NCBI RefSeq assembly: GCF_036227485.1
Contig: NZ_CP109479.1
Coordinates: 1,736,001 to 1,800,000 of the forward strand
Origin: Streptomyces sp. NBC_01451
Lineage (GTDB): Bacteria; Actinomycetota; Actinomycetes; Streptomycetales; Streptomycetaceae
Direction of reading: 5' to 3'
DNA: 64,000 nucleotides
The position numbers and the translations under genes were made by a program. Positions 29,375-37,603 of this stretch are shown here, in pieces (the stretch's first letter is position 1; the number at the start of each line of letters is the position of its first letter). The notes below the pieces were generated by a model, which saw only the letters and a list, made by a program, of their open reading frames with translations, did not search any database and was not told where the DNA came from.

Positions 29375-30823
29375 TCAGTGAATGGGGGCGGGCCCCTTCG
29401 CCATTCCCGTCACGGGCTCGACGAGCCGCTGAACCCATTTGCGACGGTATACGCGGTAGCCGCTGACAACAGCCTTCACGATTTCCTCGCTGTTGATGGC
29501 GAGAAAGACGATCGGGAACGGGAGATCCCATACGAGCGCCGTGAGGAATGTCAGCGGAATGGCGATCAGCCACTGGCAGGCCAGGTCCGCCCTGAATATG
29601 TAGACCGTGTCTCCCCCGGCCCGCAGAAGTCCGTTCTGCAGCGTCATGCAGGTCATCCGGAAAATGAACACGAATGCCAGGACGACAGTGGTGTCCTGTG
29701 CGACGCCGATGGTCCCGGCGTCGATGTCCCCGTAGATCTTCCCCACCCAGAAGCTGGTCAGAAGCAGCAGCAGACCGCACACGGCGGCGACGCCCGTGTT
29801 CCAGATCAGCAGCGCCTTGCTCATGCTCCAGGTGCGCTCTTCGGTGGCACCTTCCCCGATGCTGTTCCCGATGAGCACCGCTGCCGCCGTGGCCACACCG
29901 TTCGCGAAGGCCACCGCGGTGGCCTCGATCGGATTGATCATCGACAGGACCGCCAGCTCCTGTGTGCCGGCACGGCCGACGACGATGCTGTAGACCAGAA
30001 TTCCGGACGCCCACGACACCGACCCGAGGGACACCGGAACGCCGACCCGCCAGATCTTCCGCAGAATTCCGTTGCCGACACCGGCCCGGAGGTCGCGGAA
30101 CCGGAAGGCCATGGGATGGCGCCTGCCGTACATGTACGCGATGAACAGGAGGCATTCCGCGTAGGTGCTGATGACGGTCGCCCAGGCCGCGCCGGTCAGT
30201 CCCAGTTCGGGCATTCCCCAGTTGCCGAAGACGAGACCGTAGGCCAGAGCCACGTGGAGAAGTACGCCGACCAGGGCGAAATTCATGGCCATCTTCGCCT
30301 GACCCAGACACCGCAGACTCGCGGCCAGTGCCGAGATCACCGCGAAGGGAACGATCATCGGAATCACGGTTCTGATGTAGGAGGCACCCAGCGATATCAC
30401 ATGGGAGTTCTCCGTGCCTATCGCCACTATCTGCCGCGCCCAGACGAAGCAGACGGCGCTGACGACCGTGGCGATCGCGACGGCGATCACGACGGTCAAC
30501 GCCGTGGCCTGGCGGGCCTTCTGCACACTGCCACTGCCCCAGAACTGCGCGACTATGACCGCGCCGCCGTCGGCCGTTCCCAGCATGGCCATGATGACGA
30601 TGAAGACGACGCGGGTGGCATAGCCGATGGCGGCTATCTCGTCGGTGCCCAGGTGCGACACGAACAGCGCGTCGACAATCGTCCTGGACGACGACATGAG
30701 GGACTGCAGTGTCACAGGAACAGCCGTGGTGCACAGCAACGCTATGAACCTGCGGTCGAGTGCCAGCCTGAAACCGCTGGGCGTCGGCCCTCCCGCGCCG
30801 TACGCCGTATGCGTCACGGTCAT
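29375..30823 (-). CDS. MATE-family efflux transporter
   Basis: A 482-residue membrane protein with 12 predicted hydrophobic segments in two repeated halves (MSSSRTIVDALFVSHLG and GSVSWASGILVYSIVVGRAG begin the matching first segments of each half). MATE proteins export cationic or hydrophilic compounds by H+ or Na+ antiport. Within the cluster it is a candidate exporter and self-resistance pump for a basic aminocyclitol. It sits between the GT2 and FAD oxidase genes in one operon. It is the second exporter in the cluster, after the MFS protein. Confidence 0.9.
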   Translation of the reverse strand: MTVTHTAYGAGGPTPSGFRLALDRRFIALLCTTAVPVTLQSLMSSSRTIVDALFVSHLGTDEIAAIGYATRVVFIVIMAMLGTADGGAVIVAQFWGSGSVQKARQATALTVVIAVAIATVVSAVCFVWARQIVAIGTENSHVISLGASYIRTVIPMIVPFAVISALAASLRCLGQAKMAMNFALVGVLLHVALAYGLVFGNWGMPELGLTGAAWATVISTYAECLLFIAYMYGRRHPMAFRFRDLRAGVGNGILRKIWRVGVPVSLGSVSWASGILVYSIVVGRAGTQELAVLSMINPIEATAVAFANGVATAAAVLIGNSIGEGATEERTWSMSKALLIWNTGVAAVCGLLLLLTSFWVGKIYGDIDAGTIGVAQDTTVVLAFVFIFRMTCMTLQNGLLRAGGDTVYIFRADLACQWLIAIPLTFLTALVWDLPFPIVFLAINSEEIVKAVVSGYRVYRRKWVQRLVEPVTGMAKGPAPIH

Positions 30824-30940
30824 GCCGCCTTACCTTCCGAGTGCGTTGGAGTTCACAACTGTGGGCCCGCGCGGGTGGACCGGGGGAGGCGGTCTCGTGT
30901 CCTCCCCCGGTCCGCGACGGGCCGGGCCGGCGGCGCGGTC

Positions 30941-32125
30941 TCAGCGCAGCTCTTCGGCCACCGGATCCACGAGCTTGAGAGCGACGCGCTCGGCTTCCTT
31001 GAGGATCGTGTCGCGGAACCGCGTGCTCAGTTCGAGGACGGGCGGCAGGACGCGGCACTCGTCGATGCTCTGGTCGGGGTAGGGCAGGGCGAGCCCGGCC
31101 AGCGGGAGCACCTCGCGTGGGGTCTGGTCGTCGAACATCGTGCCGATCGAGGGGGCGGGCGCGTGCGTCCGGGAGTCGATGGCGGCGCCGACCACGAGGA
31201 CACTGCGGCCGTTGACCGTGCCACGCACGACACCCAGCTGCTGCCCGTCGACGGGAACGGCGGCGGCCACCTCGCGCTCGGCGTCCGGATAGAGCCGGTC
31301 CGCTTCGAGCTGCTCGTAGGCGATGGCCATCTCCACGTCCAGGACGGGCCACTTGGCGAGGTAGTACCGCCAGTTGACGATCTCCGTCTCGGACTGGTCC
31401 ACCTGGTTGCGCGGGTGCGGGAGGTGGACGCCGTAGACGCCTTCCCCCAGCACGATGGGCGTGCCCGTGCGGGAGACCCGGCGGGCCCATTCCTGGTCCT
31501 CGGGGCCCCAGCCGCGGAAGCCCTCCTCGTAGGTGAGGCCGTGCTCCTTGACGATCTCCGCGGGTACGGCGACGAGGGCGCCGCAGGCGTAGACCCAGGG
31601 GAAGCGCGCGAAGGCCGACGCGTACTCCGGGGTCCAGCGGGAGTCCAGCTGGACGTTGCCCTCCGTCTCCAGCTTCGCGAGGACCTTCCGGTAGTCGCTG
31701 AACGGGAGGACTTCGACGCTCTCCACGTCACGCCTGATGACGTCGTCGTAGCCGATCATCTGGCCGACCACGCAGATCTTCTGCCCGTGCTGGAAGTAGC
31801 GGGTGTAGAGGTTCTCCAGGAACCTGGAGGGCACCACCATGTCCGCGTCGAGAACGACGAGGACCTGCCCGGAGATCTGCCGCAGTGCCAGGTTCCGCGC
31901 ATGGCAGAGATTCCACTCGGCGCCCGACATCACCGTGATGATGTCGAGACGGTCCGAGAACTCCTCGCACACGGCGGTGAACTCCGGGGAGTACTCCAGC
32001 GCACCGACGACGACCTCGAACTCCGAACGGTCCATCGTCTGTTCGGCGAGCGCGGCGAGGGCGAGCCTGACATTGTCCAGGCGCTGCTTGTACGGAATGA
32101 CGATGCTGAACTTCGGGGCACCCAT
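30941..32125 (-). CDS. Family 2 glycosyltransferase
   Basis: A 394-residue protein with a GT-A fold in the first 240 residues: FSIVIPYKQRLDN, the metal-binding DAD in VLVVLDADMVVP, and GWGPEDQEWARR, where the acidic pair is the catalytic base region, as in GT2/GT27-like polymerases. The last 150 residues are an extension without recognisable family. No membrane segment was seen, so it is soluble. It should transfer a nucleotide-sugar unit, perhaps the GalE product. The ATG follows GTAGGAGGAGCAGGC. It is the first gene of an operon with MATE and FAD oxidase genes. Confidence 0.85.
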   Translation of the reverse strand: MGAPKFSIVIPYKQRLDNVRLALAALAEQTMDRSEFEVVVGALEYSPEFTAVCEEFSDRLDIITVMSGAEWNLCHARNLALRQISGQVLVVLDADMVVPSRFLENLYTRYFQHGQKICVVGQMIGYDDVIRRDVESVEVLPFSDYRKVLAKLETEGNVQLDSRWTPEYASAFARFPWVYACGALVAVPAEIVKEHGLTYEEGFRGWGPEDQEWARRVSRTGTPIVLGEGVYGVHLPHPRNQVDQSETEIVNWRYYLAKWPVLDVEMAIAYEQLEADRLYPDAEREVAAAVPVDGQQLGVVRGTVNGRSVLVVGAAIDSRTHAPAPSIGTMFDDQTPREVLPLAGLALPYPDQSIDECRVLPPVLELSTRFRDTILKEAERVALKLVDPVAEELR

Positions 32126-32198
32126 GCCTGCTCCTCCTACGAAGTCGTGTGTCCTCCCCGGTCCGACGAAGGGACCGGGGGGCTTCAACAAGAGAAGC

Positions 32199-32236
32199 TT
32201 GGCACAATGTTGCCTAGATTGACAATGGGTTGCCGA
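32199..32236. promoter_or_regulatory. Heptamer operator upstream of the GT2-MATE-oxidase operon
   Basis: TTGGCAC (32199-32205) and TTGCCTA (32210-32216) make a dyad with a four-base centre. TTGACAA (32219) and TTGCCGA (32230) continue with steps of 9 and 11 bases, the same spacing as the 13213-13239 group. The remaining sequence to the deacetylase stop at 32491 (about 250 bases) is noncoding and shows nothing else I can support. Confidence 0.7.
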
Positions 32237-32490
32237 GACCCTTCCGGCCGACCGGAGACAGCCGGGCCGGCACCGCTGACGCGTGTACGCCGGACAGACG
32301 GAAGAGCTCCCCGTGCGCGGTGACACCCGCTCACAGGAAGCTCTGTCGATGGCTCGGCAGCAGAAGGGCCGGATGCGGGCACCCGGGCGGGCGGCTCCGC
32401 ACCGAGCCGGTGCATCGAGTCGTCCGTTCCCGGGGCGGGGCTCACCGGTGCGGGAGTCCCACCCCGGGACGGCTCGTGACCGGCGTCCGG

Positions 32491-33549
32491 TTACGCGGCG
32501 GGAACCGCGGTCCGCGCGGGCTCGTCGACGCGGGCCGTCATCTCGTCCACGAGGGTGAAACGGTAGCCGCGTCCGAGCAGGCCCTCGATCACGGCGGGCA
32601 GTGCTTCCACCGTCTGCGAGCGGTCACCGCCACCGTCGTGCAGCAGCACGACGGAACCCGGCCGCGCCTGGTCGAGCACGGTACGGGCGACGGCGTCCGC
32701 ACCGGGCATCGCCCAGTCGTCGGGCACCACGTCCCACAGCGCGGTCGTCAGCCCGGACTCGGCGAGCCAGCCGAGGACTTCCGGGGTGCGCGACCCGTAC
32801 GGCGGCCGGAACACCGTCGGCGCGGGGCCGCCGGCCGCCTCGGCGATGGCCTCCTGGGTGCGTTCGATCTGCTCGGTGAGCTGGGACCGCGTCAGCTCGG
32901 GCAGGAACGGGTGCGACCAGGTGTGGTTGCCGAACCCGTGTCCCTGTTCCCGCATCCGCGTGAGGATGTCGGGGTGGGCACGGGCGTTCATGCCGACGCA
33001 GAAGAACGTCGCCGGCACGCCGTAGCGTTCGAGGACGTCCAGGACGCGTTCGGTGTTGCCCGGCTGCGGCCCGTCGTCGAAGGTGAGCGCGATCTCCTTG
33101 CGGTCGCGCCCGCCGTGGCTCAGCAGACGTCCCTCGGCGGTCAGCCGTGCCACCTCCGACGCCGTGCCCTCGATCCACGCCGCCAACTCCGGCTCCCGGC
33201 CGGTCTGAGTGCCGCGAGTGCGTATCAGACGCGCCAGGGCGGACGGGGCGCCGGCGGCGGCCCGGGCGATCTCGGCGGCCGGCACCGACCCGAACCCCGG
33301 TCTCGGCGGCAGGAGTGGGGGGTCGGCGCGGAACACCGTGAGGCCGGCGGCCATGAGCCGACCGTCGAGTATCCCGTTGGTGCTCTCCACCACAGTGGTC
33401 AACTCCGGGCCGAGACCGCGCAGATGGCCGGCCATGTCCGCGACGCGGTCCGCGCCGAACCGCGCCCGGGGCGCGGCCGTCGCACCGTCCGCGCCGACCA
33501 CCTCGATCTCGTATCCGCCCGCGCCCCAGGCGATTCCCGCATACAGCAT
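32491..33549 (-). CDS. NodB polysaccharide deacetylase fused to an IS110-like RNase H-fold domain
   Basis: A 352-residue protein. The C-terminal 200 residues are a complete NodB (carbohydrate esterase 4) domain: TFDDGPQPGNT (catalytic base and metal aspartates), HTWSHP (metal histidines), FRPPYGSRTP and LLHDGGG. It should remove an acetyl group from an N-acetylated sugar. The N-terminal 110 residues begin MLYAGIAWGAGGYEIEVVG and continue VVESTNGILDGRLMAAG, resembling the RuvC-like start of IS110-family transposases (GIDWA...IET..GLL...L), but alanine stands for the first catalytic aspartate. The ATG follows GGAGGAACGC. This domain pairing is unusual. It shares an operon with the PhyH gene. 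Confidence 0.82.
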   Translation of the reverse strand: MLYAGIAWGAGGYEIEVVGADGATAAPRARFGADRVADMAGHLRGLGPELTTVVESTNGILDGRLMAAGLTVFRADPPLLPPRPGFGSVPAAEIARAAAGAPSALARLIRTRGTQTGREPELAAWIEGTASEVARLTAEGRLLSHGGRDRKEIALTFDDGPQPGNTERVLDVLERYGVPATFFCVGMNARAHPDILTRMREQGHGFGNHTWSHPFLPELTRSQLTEQIERTQEAIAEAAGGPAPTVFRPPYGSRTPEVLGWLAESGLTTALWDVVPDDWAMPGADAVARTVLDQARPGSVVLLHDGGGDRSQTVEALPAVIEGLLGRGYRFTLVDEMTARVDEPARTAVPAA

Positions 33550-33581
33550 GGCGTTCCTCCTCCGGTTGTGACAGCGGTGAC

Positions 33582-34391
33582 TCACGCGGGGCCGGTGTAC
33601 TCCGTGAAGTGGCGCTCCGCGAACAGTTCGGGCCGGCCCCGGTCGAGGCCGAGGGCCCGGGCCCGGCGCAGCATGTGCCGCCAGTACGGCTTCACCGGCG
33701 GCCACGCGGTGCCGACCTGGCAGTACGAGGCGTCGACGAAGTAACGGTCCCTGCCGCTCAGGCCCCCGCGCGCCGGCCGGCGGGCGTGGAACAGGGCGGA
33801 GTGCAGGACGACGGTGGAGCCGGGCGGCAGGTGGTCGATGACGGCCTCGCCCGGCAGTTCGGCGGTGCCCAGGTGCCCGCGGGCGTCCTTGCCGGCCACT
33901 TCGAGGTGCGATCCGGGCAGCACGACGAGGGCGGACGTGTCGGGGCCGAGGCCGTCCAGGTAGTGCAGCGTGTGGATCATGGCGTGGTTCCGGTCGGTCT
34001 GCGGGCGCTGCTCGTAGTCGTGGTGCCAGGGTTTGCCCGGCACGTCGGGCCGCTGCCGGTCGCTGTGCAGATGGTGGAAGACGAAGTCGGGGCCCATGAC
34101 CTGGCTGAGCACGTCCAACAGCGGTTCGTGTCCGACGAGTTCACCGTGTGCCGCGAGCTCCAGCTCCATGACGGGCGGGAGTCCGTGGGTGTCGGGGTCG
34201 ACGCACGAGGCGATCGACTTCTCCCGCAGCCCTTCGTCGACCCAGCGGTCGGCCTCGCGCCGCAGCCGCGCGGCCAGCTCGTCGGGGAGGAATCCCGGCA
34301 GGACCAGATAGCCGAGCCGGGCGAACCGGTCGATCTGCTCGTCGCTCAGACGCAGCGTCCGTTCGACGGGGAGGGTGAGGTTCGGAGTCAT
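33582..34391 (-). CDS. Phytanoyl-CoA dioxygenase (PhyH)-family Fe(II)/2OG oxygenase
   Basis: A 269-residue double-stranded beta-helix oxygenase. The PhyH family start FARLGYLVLPGFLPDEL is clear. The metal-binding HxD is in PWHHDYEQRP (near residue 125), and the distal histidine in VVLHSALFHARRP (near residue 210) is followed by an arginine-rich turn for 2-oxoglutarate. In aminoglycoside and orthosomycin pathways PhyH enzymes (such as HygX) close orthoester or methylenedioxy bridges between sugars; others hydroxylate. Either is possible. No heptamer operator was seen before the gene, so its promoter in 34392-34450 may be regulated differently. Confidence 0.85.
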   Translation of the reverse strand: MTPNLTLPVERTLRLSDEQIDRFARLGYLVLPGFLPDELAARLRREADRWVDEGLREKSIASCVDPDTHGLPPVMELELAAHGELVGHEPLLDVLSQVMGPDFVFHHLHSDRQRPDVPGKPWHHDYEQRPQTDRNHAMIHTLHYLDGLGPDTSALVVLPGSHLEVAGKDARGHLGTAELPGEAVIDHLPPGSTVVLHSALFHARRPARGGLSGRDRYFVDASYCQVGTAWPPVKPYWRHMLRRARALGLDRGRPELFAERHFTEYTGPA

Positions 34392-35117
34392 GAAAGCGCG
34401 CTCCTGTTCGGGATGTCGGGGAAAGATGACAGGGCGGGGCCGGAGAACATGGACGGCCTCCGCCCGGCGGTGCGGCCCGGTGGACCGGATGGACGGACCG
34501 GTCACATGGACCGGGTGGATGGACCGGGCGGCTCTCCGGAGGGCGTGCCGTGGCGGAGAGCACCGGACGGTTCGCCCCGGACGCCACCAGAGACGGCGAT
34601 TGCGTTGTGCGGGCGACGGGCCGGGCCCGGGTGAGCGGTGCCCGACGCGGAACGGCACCGGGCGCGCCGGACCCGACGGGGCCGGCGCGCGGGACGTCCG
34701 GGTGAGTGCTACGGCACGTGCGGTCGGGGCGCCGCGATCCGGGCGGCCGTTCGGGCGGAACCCTCGCTTGCCGCTGTCGCGCGGGCAGGGCGGGTGCGAC
34801 CGGAACGTGCCCACGGGCCGGCGCGGCGACCGGTGACCGGCGGCCGGTGACCGACGAGCGGGCACGGCGCGTTGTCTGCCGGCGCGGGCGGGGAGCGGAT
34901 CAGTGACACGGCCCCGCGATGGGGGGACGACGGCTTCCTCGCCGGGTCACACCCGGGAGAAGCACCCCGCCGCCGGCCGACGCCCGGGACGGCGCGGCCC
35001 GCCGTTGCGTTGCTCGGTGACGCCGCGGAGGGCGAGGCCGGAAAGTGGGCGGAGCGGAAGGGGGTCGGGGACATCGGCCGTACCGCCCGTGGCGACGGAC
35101 GACCCCCGCGACCGCGG
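34392..35117. other. 726-base stretch without a supportable gene
   Basis: No reading frame on either strand has family-like content; the possible frames are rich in Arg, Pro and Gly, as expected for random high-GC sequence. Near 34480-34530 there is a short, imperfect direct repeat around GGACCGGATGGA / GGACCGGGTGGA. The PhyH promoter must lie near its left end. The right part lies beyond the 3' end of the peptide gene. Confidence 0.5.
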
Positions 35118-35330
35118 TTACGGCCAGTCGATGTCGTCGTTGCCAGCCTTGGCAGAAGTGAGAGCGCTCTCTGCCTTGGGCCAGTCAATCCCGTCATCGG
35201 CGCTGGCAGCATGAGTGACAGCGCTCTCTATTTTGGGCCAGTCGATGACCTCCAGCGAAACGGGTGTCAAAGCACCCAAGGTGATGACGGAGAGAGTTGC
35301 GGCGGACACGGTGCGGAAACGCTTGTACAT
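35118..35330 (-). CDS. Secreted signalling-peptide precursor with three IDWP repeats
   Basis: A 70-residue protein unlike an enzyme. Residues 1-25 form a Sec-type signal: basic start MYKRFR, then a hydrophobic stretch ending near LTPVS. The rest holds three repeats: IDWPKIESAVT (29-39), IDWPKAESALT (49-59) and a terminal IDWP (67-70) that is the exact C-terminus, before TAA. Linkers are acidic and alanine-rich. Exported precursors with a short repeated or C-terminal peptide are the hallmark of Phr/PapR-type signals, which are processed and re-imported to bind a TPR receptor. The divergent neighbour is such a receptor candidate. The ATG follows AGGGAAGCCGAC; a promoter with the cluster heptamer precedes it. 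I know of no characterised homologue. Confidence 0.8.
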   Translation of the reverse strand: MYKRFRTVSAATLSVITLGALTPVSLEVIDWPKIESAVTHAASADDGIDWPKAESALTSAKAGNDDIDWP

Positions 35331-35399
35331 GTCGGCTTCCCTAATGAAGGCACAGGTGAGTGCGGACTTCGAGGGCCCAGCGACCCCGAAGCCACGATC

Positions 35400-35451
35400 A
35401 ACGTATCCGGAACGGGCGAGCCTTGGCAACGATTTGCCTAGAAGTTGGCAA
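35400..35451 (-). promoter_or_regulatory. Promoter and triple operator of the peptide gene
   Basis: On the minus strand -35 TTGCCA (35429-35424) and -10 TACGTT (35405-35400) are 18 bases apart, giving a leader of about 60 bases. The plus strand shows TTGGCAA (35423), TTGCCTA (35434) and TTGGCAA (35445) at exact 11-base steps; the first two form the dyad TTGGCAACGATTTGCCTA. The dyad covers the -35 box. Confidence 0.72.
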
Positions 35452-35488
35452 CTAGCTGTCATCGATCGTTCACGCCCTCACGGAGCGT

Positions 35489-35541
35489 CTGGCAACCGGG
35501 CAGGCAAGTTACTTGCCGAAATATTTACGGGGCGATAGGAT
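35489..35541 (+). promoter_or_regulatory. Promoter and operator of the XRE-TPR regulator gene
   Basis: CTGGCAA (35489) and CAGGCAA (35501) precede the perfect inverted repeat GGCAAGTTACTTGCC (35503-35517). A promoter fits exactly: -35 TTGCCG (35513-35518), a 17-base spacer, -10 TAGGAT (35536-35541). The dyad overlaps the -35 box, so autoregulation is likely. The leader is about 85-90 bases to the ATG. Confidence 0.75.
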
Positions 35542-35634
35542 CCGCCGTAAATCAGTACGTTTTTGTGCTCGCCGAGAGCCGCGGGGGAGGTCGAGCCGCT
35601 ACCTGTCGTCGTATGCACTGATAGTGAGATTCAC

Positions 35635-36894
35635 ATGCTGGAACAGCCGACTTTCGGACGACGCCTCAAAGAGCTCCGGGTGGAGCGTGGGCTGTCACAG
35701 GCCTCTCTCGCGGGCGAGGAAATCTCGACCGGGTACTTGTCACGCCTGGAATCTGGCGCCCGCCAGCCCACCGAGCGCGTGGTCACGTACGTCGCCCAGG
35801 TACTGGGGGTGGACCGGTCCGCCTTCGACACTCCTCCCAGTGGCGGCTCACTCGCCCAGGCCCTGTCCATCGCGACGTCCACGGACGGTGACGAGGGGAT
35901 CGCGAACCTCATCGCCGTGCTCGCGCAGGTGCGCGAGGAAGCGCCTTTCATGCGCTGGCAGGCACTGTGGCTGATCTCCCGCTACTGGCAGCGCCACGGC
36001 CGGCGGGACGAGGAGCGGGCATGCCTGGAGGAGCTGATGCGGGTCGCCGACGAACTCGCCCTGCCCGAACTGCAGTGCAGGGCCAGGTTCCAACTCGCCC
36101 GCGCGCTGCGGTCGACGGGCGAGGTGCCCAGGGCGCTCGACATCGCCGTCAACGCGTACCAGCTGGCCAAGAAGGCCGAGCTGTCCGTCACCGACACCGG
36201 AGGCTCACTGCTCACGCTCGTCTCCGTGGAGGCGGAGGCGGGTCGGCTGCCCGATGCCCGGGCGCACGTCGACGAACTGGTCCAGCTGGTGGCGGGGCGG
36301 TCCGATCCCCTGGCCGCCGAAGCCCTGTGGTCGGCCGCCACCGTACGGTTCCGGCAGGGCGACCACGAGGTCGCGCGCGGCTATCTCGAACAGGCCATGA
36401 AGCAGTTGGACAGCAACGTCGACCTGACGTTGTGGGCACGGCTGCGGCTGGCCGCGGCCTCCCTGCACCTGCAGAGCACCCCTCCGCAGACCGACCGTGC
36501 GCACGAGTGCCTGGAGGCGGCGGCCAGCGCACTCGCCCTGGTGGGCACGCCCGTACTGCGCCAGGAGCTGCTGACCCTCCAGACACACCTGGCCTTCGAG
36601 CAGGGCCGCTACGCGGACGCGCGCACCCTCCACGCCCGGCTCCACGGCGACGAACTGCGCCTGACGTACCGGGACCAGGTCAGGCTCCACATCCTCGACG
36701 CACGCCTGATGATCCTGGAAGGCCGTGAGGACGAGGGCATCCAACGCCTCAAGGAGCTGGGCGAACAGGCCCGTCAGCAGTCCAACATCGATCTGGCCGC
36801 CGAGATCTGGCGCATCCTCGCCGAGTCCCTGGAGGACGCCACCCGCGCCCGCCGCGAGCAGCAGGCGGACAGGCCCGGGGCGACCGGACACTGA
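35635..36894 (+). CDS. XRE-HTH regulator with TPR-like domain, probable peptide-sensing cluster regulator
   Basis: A 419-residue protein. Residues 7-60 form a Cro/C1-type HTH (FGRRLKELRVERGLSQASLA, then STGYLSRLESGARQP). From about residue 95 to 405 it is entirely helical, with repeated 34-40-residue helical pairs (for example ARFQLARALRSTGEVPRAL, RFRQGDHEVARGYLEQAM and TLQTHLAFEQGRYADARTL), the TPR-like peptide-binding scaffold of RRNPP regulators (PlcR, Rgg, Rap). It is divergent from the IDWP-repeat peptide gene, and its own promoter carries the operator found across the cluster. I infer that it binds the mature peptide and controls the regulon. The ribosome site is weak (GTGAG), so modest expression is likely. 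Confidence 0.85.
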   Translation: MLEQPTFGRRLKELRVERGLSQASLAGEEISTGYLSRLESGARQPTERVVTYVAQVLGVDRSAFDTPPSGGSLAQALSIATSTDGDEGIANLIAVLAQVREEAPFMRWQALWLISRYWQRHGRRDEERACLEELMRVADELALPELQCRARFQLARALRSTGEVPRALDIAVNAYQLAKKAELSVTDTGGSLLTLVSVEAEAGRLPDARAHVDELVQLVAGRSDPLAAEALWSAATVRFRQGDHEVARGYLEQAMKQLDSNVDLTLWARLRLAAASLHLQSTPPQTDRAHECLEAAASALALVGTPVLRQELLTLQTHLAFEQGRYADARTLHARLHGDELRLTYRDQVRLHILDARLMILEGREDEGIQRLKELGEQARQQSNIDLAAEIWRILAESLEDATRARREQQADRPGATGH

Positions 36895-36961
36895 GGCCTG
36901 CGGCCGAAGTCGTGACAGGTCACTGACCGCGCCCCGGGGGACGGCCCCGGACAGGCCTCAG
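36891..36961 (+). terminator. Stem-loop after the XRE-TPR gene
   Basis: CTGAGGCCTG (36891-36900, overlapping the stop) pairs perfectly with CAGGCCTCAG (36952-36961). A G/C-rich inner hairpin (CGCCCCGGGG...GCCCCGG) lies inside the loop. It is the only candidate terminator behind the regulator. Confidence 0.5.
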
Positions 36962-37490
36962 CGGTCGATCGCGGTCAGTGACCCGGCGCTCCCGTGGTCC
37001 GACGACCCGGTGCTCCAGCGGGCCGGAAGTGAGGCAACTCGGCCATGGGCGCCGCGTGATGTGCGCCCGGCCGAGTTCCGCCGGCCCACCAGGGTGAAAC
37101 CCGCACGGCACCCCGGCCGCTCCACCGGGCGGACGAGGTCGCCGAGAGCGACATCCGCCTCCGTCAGCCGCAGGCCGACGTGGAAGACCCCGAAACCGTG
37201 ACCGAGGCCGGGCCCGGCGCGGCGCGGTGAGCGCCGCCGTGGCCTGACGGCCGGCCCGCGTGCGCGTGCGCCCGGGGAGTTCGGCCGACAGGACGCCGCC
37301 GCGGCGAGTCGCACTCGTCGGCGAAGCCGGACACGCGGCACGCGCACGCCCACCTCCTCGCCGACGAACCGGCGCGCGCCCGCCATCCCGGGGCCCGGTC
37401 TCCGTACGCGCCCACCCCCGCTCCAGGTTCCGTACGGGGCGGTTCGAGGTGTTGTCGGATGTCCCTCCTGTGACTCACCCCCTCATGGGG
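36962..37490. other. 529-base stretch without a supportable gene
   Basis: A minus-strand frame ending at 36958 can be read for 142 codons, but its start is Arg-rich and it lacks a ribosome site, so I do not call it. Otherwise nothing coding is recognisable. The right end runs into the operator and promoter of the glycosyltransferase operon. Confidence 0.45.
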
Positions 37491-37528
37491 TTGCCTTAGG
37501 TGTGCCAACCTTGGCAAACTATTGCCTA
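37491..37528. promoter_or_regulatory. Heptamer operator upstream of the polyprenyl-phosphate GT operon
   Basis: TTGCCTT (37491), GTGCCAA (37502), TTGGCAA (37511) and TTGCCTA (37522) lie in a row. The last two form TTGGCAAACTATTGCCTA, the same dyad with a four-base centre as at 35423-35440. The first two are 11 bases apart. A GTG inside the operator (37502) opens the downstream frame but is unlikely to be a start codon for that reason. Confidence 0.75.
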
Positions 37529-37603
37529 CTACTCCGGACCGAGACCGCGACCCCGTACAGCGCATGCAGGCCTGCTCCGAGCCGCACCGCAAGGAGGGTT
37601 CCC

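Noticed and set aside
35140..35154. TTGCCA and TTGGCA copies inside the peptide coding region
   Set aside because: They encode part of the linker before the last IDWP and are not in a promoter position; they were left out of the operator set, though a secondary binding site is possible.
34709..35441. Long frames on both strands between the PhyH gene and the peptide gene
   Set aside because: Composition is that of random high-GC sequence, and the frames cover both the peptide gene and its promoter on opposite strands.
36958..37386. A 142-codon minus-strand frame behind the XRE-TPR regulator
   Set aside because: No ribosome site, Arg/Pro/Gly-rich composition at its start, and no recognisable family; it overlaps the regulator's terminator. 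A degenerate gene fragment cannot be excluded.
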